64,000 nucleotides of DNA from Pomphorhynchus laevis. Lineage: Eukaryota; Acanthocephala; Palaeacanthocephala; Echinorhynchida; Pomphorhynchidae. A program made the position numbers and the translations under genes. The notes under the pieces are model-generated. The model did no database searches, was not told the DNA's origin, and saw nothing but the letters and a program-made list of their open reading frames with translations. Below are positions 60,288-64,000 of the stretch, piece by piece. The DNA lies in contig WNNJ02003847.1 in assembly GCA_012934845.2 (NCBI GenBank), forward strand, positions 62,001-126,000. Direction: 5' to 3'. The number at the start of each line of letters is the position of its first letter. Positions within the stretch are counted from its first letter, which is position 1.

Positions 60288-61671
60288 TGTGTCTGACTTG
60301 AGCATAATGTGGGTCGATGTCGATAATCTCTACAACTTCGGTTGACGGGTCATATTTGCTCACTCTCGGATGCCTTTGTAATACCACTGATTCATCTTTG
60401 TGCAACCACTCAGGTAATGACTGACCAGACGGTGTTCGTCGTTGGAATGAAAAAAGACGATCATGTGGTGTTGCATTAGTTTCAGTACAAAGCAAGGATC
60501 TGATTGCATTCGATGCAGGTGGTAACGATCTTGCCCACTCCGATATATGTATGTTCCTTGTTTTGAGGTCTAGTTCGATAGCTTTCCATAATATGCCATT
60601 ATATTTCTCGATTTGTCCATTCCCTGTAGGATTGTACGGACTGATGTGACTACTGGCAACATTGAGGTTTGTAAGGTAGCTTTTGAGTTCTTTTGAGATA
60701 AAGCCTGATCCGCGGTCGGAATGAACATATGATGGCAGTCCGAATTGATAAAATAACTGATCAAGACATGTTATTATTGTAGAGGTTGATGTATCGGGAC
60801 ACGCAAACCCAAATGGGTATCTCGAATATTCGTCTATCATCATCAATAAATACCGATTACGCGAATTTGTTGGTAGTGGACCTTTAAAATCCATCGAAAT
60901 TCGCTCGAAAGGCATGGTCGCCTTTATCAAATGACAATTTTGTGGTTTGTAATATCTCGGCTTAAGTAGCGAACAAGTTTTGCAATCTTTAATTATGCTT
61001 CTAACATCTTCTACTGAAAATGGCAGATTCCTGTTTCGAACGTAATGGTATAGTCGCGTTACACCGGGGTGACACAATGACTCGTGAACCTCACGCAATC
61101 TCGTAGGAGCAGCAACAGCAGAGCAGTTTATTCGATAAAAGACACCAGCTGAGACATTACTGATTCCAGGATGGTAACTGACATCAAATCGAAATGGAGC
61201 AAGCTCGACCCTCCATCGAATCATTTTTTCGTTTTTTATCGAACTTTTGTGAAAAGTATCGAATATATATGCTACACTTTTCTGGTCTGTTAACAATTGA
61301 AAGTGTCGACCAATAAGGAAATGCCGCCATTCTTTTAGCGCTTCAACTATGGCTAGAGCTTCCTTCTCTACAGCTGAATAATTTTTCGCACTGCCGTGTA
61401 AAGTCTTAGACATAAAGGCAACAGGTTTCCCGTCCTGTGACAGAACAGCTGCGACAGTGTGACATGAAGCATCAGTTTCGACCATCAATGTCGAGTCATC
61501 TCTGATTGTTGCTAGGACCGAGTCTGCTATATCCTTGCGGATAGAATCAAATACTTTAATTTGTTCTTCAGTCAAGGGAAAAATGTTGACGTCTAATAAA
61601 GGTCTTACCTTTTCAGAAAACTTTGATATCCATTTTAAATAATAAGCGAATAATCCAAGTAATCGCTTCAA
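60247..61671 (-). CDS. Pol C-terminal half of Gypsy-3 (fossil element)
   Basis: The 474-codon frame of a virus-like fossil has RNase H (ETDASCHTVAAVLSQDGKPV, KNYSAVEKEALAIVEAL) and integrase with a zinc domain (HESLCHPGVTRLYHYV, CKTCSLLKPRYY) and DDE motifs (MDFKGPLP, HSDRGSGF, NGQIEKYNG). It is distantly related to Gypsy-1 and represents a separate subfamily. Confidence 0.8.
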   Translation of the reverse strand: MKRLLGLFAYYLKWISKFSEKVRPLLDVNIFPLTEEQIKVFDSIRKDIADSVLATIRDDSTLMVETDASCHTVAAVLSQDGKPVAFMSKTLHGSAKNYSAVEKEALAIVEALKEWRHFLIGRHFQLLTDQKSVAYIFDTFHKSSIKNEKMIRWRVELAPFRFDVSYHPGISNVSAGVFYRINCSAVAAPTRLREVHESLCHPGVTRLYHYVRNRNLPFSVEDVRSIIKDCKTCSLLKPRYYKPQNCHLIKATMPFERISMDFKGPLPTNSRNRYLLMMIDEYSRYPFGFACPDTSTSTIITCLDQLFYQFGLPSYVHSDRGSGFISKELKSYLTNLNVASSHISPYNPTGNGQIEKYNGILWKAIELDLKTRNIHISEWARSLPPASNAIRSLLCTETNATPHDRLFSFQRRTPSGQSLPEWLHKDESVVLQRHPRVSKYDPSTEVVEIIDIDPHYAQVRHSDGKESTVSVKHP

Positions 61672-62087
61672 TTCGGCTTGTGTTGCAGGTGGCTACAAAT
61701 GTTTCCTGTAAATTTAAATATGTCATCATTACGATATAAATTAATAGTAGTTTTAGTTAATGTTAATTTAATGTTCATATCTAGATATACACCTTCTTTA
61801 TCATTAATATTGGTTTTGTTAAGAATTAGGCTTTCTGGATAAATGTGCTCACTAATTGAATAAAAATTGCAAGAATTAAATACACATATATCATCAATGT
61901 ATCGAAACATATATTTTATATATTTATATTGTTTAGATTTAGTTTTTACACAGTTATGAACAAATTTATATTCTATAAAGCTTAAAAACAAGTCAGCTAT
62001 AATTGGGCTACTATTACCACCCATTGGAACACCTTTTACTTGTCTAAATATAGATTTCCCTACTTTTAAATAATTTTGATTTATCAA
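61668..62087 (-). CDS. PLE-5 RT palm frame with YIDD
   Basis: The 139-codon frame is better preserved than in PLE-2: GVPMGGNSSPIIADL, then FRYIDDICVF and DKEGVYLDM without stops. The last nine codons are foreign, from the Gypsy-3 junction. It lacks N-terminal and thumb parts. Confidence 0.75.
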   Translation of the reverse strand: MINQNYLKVGKSIFRQVKGVPMGGNSSPIIADLFLSFIEYKFVHNCVKTKSKQYKYIKYMFRYIDDICVFNSCNFYSISEHIYPESLILNKTNINDKEGVYLDMNIKLTLTKTTINLYRNDDIFKFTGNICSHLQHKPN

Positions 62088-62245
62088 AATATATTAGGAT
62101 TCTATTAATTCAATTTTATCCATATATTTATATTTACTTGATTGTTTAATTTTTGTTAGATAGGCGTTATAATTTTTATAATATATATGTATATCTTTTT
62201 CCGAATATAAGATTAATTAATTTTACTAACGCTTCTTTAATATCT
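61683..62245 (-). mobile_element. Permuted PLE fragment (PLE-5)
   Basis: The RT reads from INLIFGK through RQVKGVPMGGNSSPI, MFRYIDDICVFNS and GVYLDMNIKLTLTKTTINLY to FKFTGNI, where Gypsy-3 sequence begins. The 61,668-62,087 frame is open across the catalytic motif. Its 5' edge touches the 3' end of PLE-6, a head-to-tail arrangement. Confidence 0.8.
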
Positions 62246-62785
62246 ACTAATTAAATCAGCTAACTGAGTCTACGTATTGTTATATAATTATAAAATAAAC
62301 AAAACATAATAATGCTAAATCAAAATTTAATAATTAAATAATAAAATTAATAATTGTTTTTAGATTTTCTATAATTTTAATCAAGTTAAAAAATAAAAAT
62401 AAAAAATAAAATTTAAAATAAACGTCATTTTTATGAATTGACTAATAAATAACAGGCGTTGTATCAGAATAAGAATTAGAGGTCATCAGGAGGAACTGCT
62501 ATGCTATCAGGTTTCGGCCCCTAACTCCTCTACCCAACATAGCAGCGGGGCCAAATACATGCTAATGATGTATTTCCTCTGAAATAACTATCTAGTATCT
62601 TATTCTAATGCAAAGTATATTATTTATTATTCATCCATAAAAATTTGCCACTTAAGAGTTTAAATTTATTCTTTATATTATTGTGTTGATTTATACAAAT
62701 CTAGATTTGTATAAAGCGTACTAAAATCGTATGTATTTATATTTTGAAAATTTATTCCTTTTGTCTGTTCTAAAAATTCTTAGCA
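62246..62785 (-). mobile_element. Permuted PLE copy with internal deletion (PLE-6)
   Basis: On the minus strand FLEQTKGINFQNINTYDFST and LYTNLDL are joined directly to INQHNNIKNKFKLLS and LWMNNK, so most of the RT is deleted. The 3' UTR with the GC-rich block follows, to 62,246. A 26-bp perfect palindrome lies at the deletion junction (62,690-62,715). Confidence 0.75.
62480..62575 (-). other. GC-rich structured block in PLE-6 3' UTR
   Basis: CTGCTATG (62,496-62,503) pairs with CATAGCAG (62,538-62,545). GGCCCC (62,516-62,521) pairs with GGGGCC (62,547-62,552). The interleaved order would make an H-type pseudoknot. AAATACAT / ATGTATTT follows as a simple hairpin. No hammerhead core was found. 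Confidence 0.55.
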
Positions 62786-62821
62786 GAACAATCGGCAAGT
62801 GACTGGGAGGAGGCACAGAAT

Positions 62822-63691
62822 ATGATTGCAAATCAAATTAGAATAGAGAACAATGAATACAATTGTAGCACACAAAAACATCTAATGCAATATCTAAGCG
62901 ATACCGAAAGGAGTAATCTAAACCACATCACGTCTTCAAGAGGATCATCGGTTTGGTTGAGTTCATTTCCAATACATTCTGAAGGCCATCATCTTTCCAA
63001 GCAGCAATTTCAAGACGCATTGGCTGCAAGATATAATTGGGCACCGATAAACACACCATCCAAATGTATTTGTGGAAATAATTTCAATATTACACATGCG
63101 CTCTCATGTCAAGTTGGTGGAATACCTTTTATAAGACATAATACAATAAGAGACAATATCGCGGTAGCACTTCGAGATGTGTGCGTCAATGTTGCTATTG
63201 AGCCCATACTCCTACCAGTACCAGATTTAATGACATTTGACAACATCAATACAACCACAGACAGGTCGGCTCGATTAGACATAGCGTGCAATAATCTGTT
63301 CGGAACAACGATGGAGCGGTCCTTTATGGACGTTTGTGTTTTTAATCCACTTGCCTCATCGTATGCCCAACGGATGAATAACACACATAACTATCATGAG
63401 AATAGAAAACGAACTAAATATGTTGAAAGAGTAGTAAAGATCGAGTGCTCTGCATTTCACCCTCTCACGTTTTCGGCGCTAGGAAGCATTGGGCCCAGTG
63501 CAGACAGAGTACTACGACAGATCGCAAGACAACAAGCGGTTAAACATAATACACCCTATCACAAATGCATCACTAAACTTCGGAGCGACATATCATTCAT
63601 CCTTGCAAAGTGTGAGTCCTTGGCAAATCGACGAGCATCAATCCGAAAACTCAATAGTCAAGCGAATATATTCAATGATTCGCCAAACTAA
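62822..63691 (+). CDS. Restriction-like endonuclease domain of RLE-C
   Basis: The intact 289-codon frame has VWLSSFPIHSEGHHLSKQQF, a Cys/His cluster (KCICGNNFNITHALSC), RHNTIRDNIA, IEPILLPVPD, ARLDIACNN and RSFMDVCVFNPL, in the same order as RLE-A. The probable nuclease residues (E of IEP, D of RLDI, D of MDV) are kept. The frame starts at the first ATG but homology begins a little before it. It has lost its RT. Confidence 0.75.
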   Translation: MIANQIRIENNEYNCSTQKHLMQYLSDTERSNLNHITSSRGSSVWLSSFPIHSEGHHLSKQQFQDALAARYNWAPINTPSKCICGNNFNITHALSCQVGGIPFIRHNTIRDNIAVALRDVCVNVAIEPILLPVPDLMTFDNINTTTDRSARLDIACNNLFGTTMERSFMDVCVFNPLASSYAQRMNNTHNYHENRKRTKYVERVVKIECSAFHPLTFSALGSIGPSADRVLRQIARQQAVKHNTPYHKCITKLRSDISFILAKCESLANRRASIRKLNSQANIFNDSPN

Positions 63692-63730
63692 CATTAATAA
63701 AAATGTATAATAATTACAATTTTAATAAGT

Positions 63731-63744
63731 GCCCATTTGCGGGC
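63731..63744 (+). other. 3' UTR hairpin of RLE-C
   Basis: GCCC / GGGC around the loop ATTTGC, 40 bases after the stop codon. It is shared with RLE-A and the 26.24 kb fragment. Confidence 0.5.
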
Positions 63745-63794
63745 AACCAAAAATGTATGTTATGTTGAAATGTTAAAATAATAAATATTTTATT

Positions 63795-64000
63795 CAAAAA
63801 AATTTAATATACGTATAGTTTTATTATCTAATTCAAACTTTATACCCTTTTTATCCATTATAGAACAGTGACTTGTAATAATTGTTTCTAAACTCAACTC
63901 ACTACGTTCATATGTTTGATTTACATTTAAATCATTAGAATTAACCTCTTTCATTAGTATATCATAATAAAGCTTTTTGCATATGAAGACAAAGTTATTA
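63795..64000 (-). pseudogene. Permuted PLE, RT N-terminal piece, running off the window
   Basis: On the minus strand the translation reads NNFVFICKKLYYDILMKEVN, then SLETIITSHCSIMDKKGIKF and ELDNKTIRIL, open across the piece. The decayed copy at 45.0-45.4 kb has the same segments. Its continuation is probably PLE-6, beyond RLE-C. Confidence 0.75.

Larger units (their letters stand above)
60130..61682 (-). mobile_element. Ty3/Gypsy fragment (Gypsy-3)
   Basis: This fossil element holds the downstream half of Pol and the adjacent 3' end on the minus strand. Pol starts at the end of RT (AELKRLLGLFAYYLKWISKF) and continues through RNase H and integrase. A G-rich tract near 60,185-60,198 and the sequence TGATGTGACATGAAG next to it fit a polypurine tract and LTR start; only one end is present. 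Two strong inverted repeats lie between Pol and the LTR start. The frame itself is open, suggesting moderate age. It joins PLE sequence at about 61,683. Confidence 0.75.
62786..63790 (+). mobile_element. RLE element, 5'-truncated (RLE-C)
   Basis: Only the C-terminal endonuclease part and 3' UTR are present, followed by an AT-rich tail. It lies between PLE-6 and the PLE piece at 63.8-64.0 kb, both on the minus strand, and seems to have inserted into one PLE. The 3' UTR shows GCCCATTTGCGGGC. Confidence 0.75.

Noticed and set aside
62460-62580. Hammerhead ribozyme in the PLE 3' UTR
   Set aside because: CTGATGA and GAAA both occur on the minus strand, but in an order and with stems that do not make the three-helix core in any open form I tried. 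An HDV-like fold also fails because there is no room for the fourth helix.

Overview
This 64 kb window looks like AT-rich nuclear DNA from an invertebrate animal. It holds one clear host gene, a single-exon STE20 kinase of the OSR1/SPAK/Frayed type at 38.8-41.6 kb. Around it is a dense graveyard of retroelements: L2-like and CR1-like LINEs, an RTE-like LINE, an unclassified LINE, non-LTR-like elements ending in a restriction-like endonuclease (RLE), Penelope-like elements (PLEs) of two architectures, and Ty3/Gypsy fossils. No prokaryotic gene organisation, CRISPR array, rRNA or convincing tRNA was seen. PLEs with the permuted N-terminal endonuclease (Naiad type) are known from many invertebrate phyla; I cannot name the phylum.

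Layout: 0.3-1.0 and 8.6-8.9 kb are two pieces of one plus-strand RT/RLE element, split by a minus-strand RLE element (1.0-4.6 kb, nearly whole) and a minus-strand L2-like element (4.7-8.6 kb). An old LINE piece (8.9-9.5 kb), a decayed L2-like copy (9.7-12.4 kb) and a minisatellite-bearing repeat (12.55-12.8 kb) follow. A young Gypsy copy lies at 13.2-17.2 kb. A second RLE element (18.3-22.8 kb) is interrupted by an L2-like copy (18.6-21.7 kb). CR1-like copies lie at 24.86-26.2, 27.4-28.6 and 29.9-34.2 kb, with an L2-like copy (26.4-27.3 kb) bounded by a 10-bp target duplication.

34.2-43.9 kb is the quiet host part: AT-rich DNA, an array of ~188-bp inverted-repeat units, and the kinase. Beyond it are a permuted PLE (43.9-45.8 kb), an RTE-like LINE (45.8-50.0 kb) carrying an inserted PLE, a decayed Gypsy copy (50.2-52.9 kb), an unclassified LINE (53.2-55.1 kb), a canonical PLE (55.5-56.6 kb), an L2-like copy (56.7-60.1 kb), part of another Gypsy copy (60.1-61.7 kb), head-to-tail PLE pieces and an RLE element (62.8-63.8 kb).

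The most striking unexplained pattern is that six retroelement 5' junctions, from at least three classes (L2-like, CR1-like, PLE), carry a perfect 10-16 bp inverted repeat with a short loop, as if the new cDNA end had folded back and primed itself. Other notable signals are a terminal hairpin of the L2-like family with paired base changes between copies, a GC-rich structured block in the 3' UTR of the permuted PLEs, and a conserved small hairpin at the 3' end of the RLE elements.
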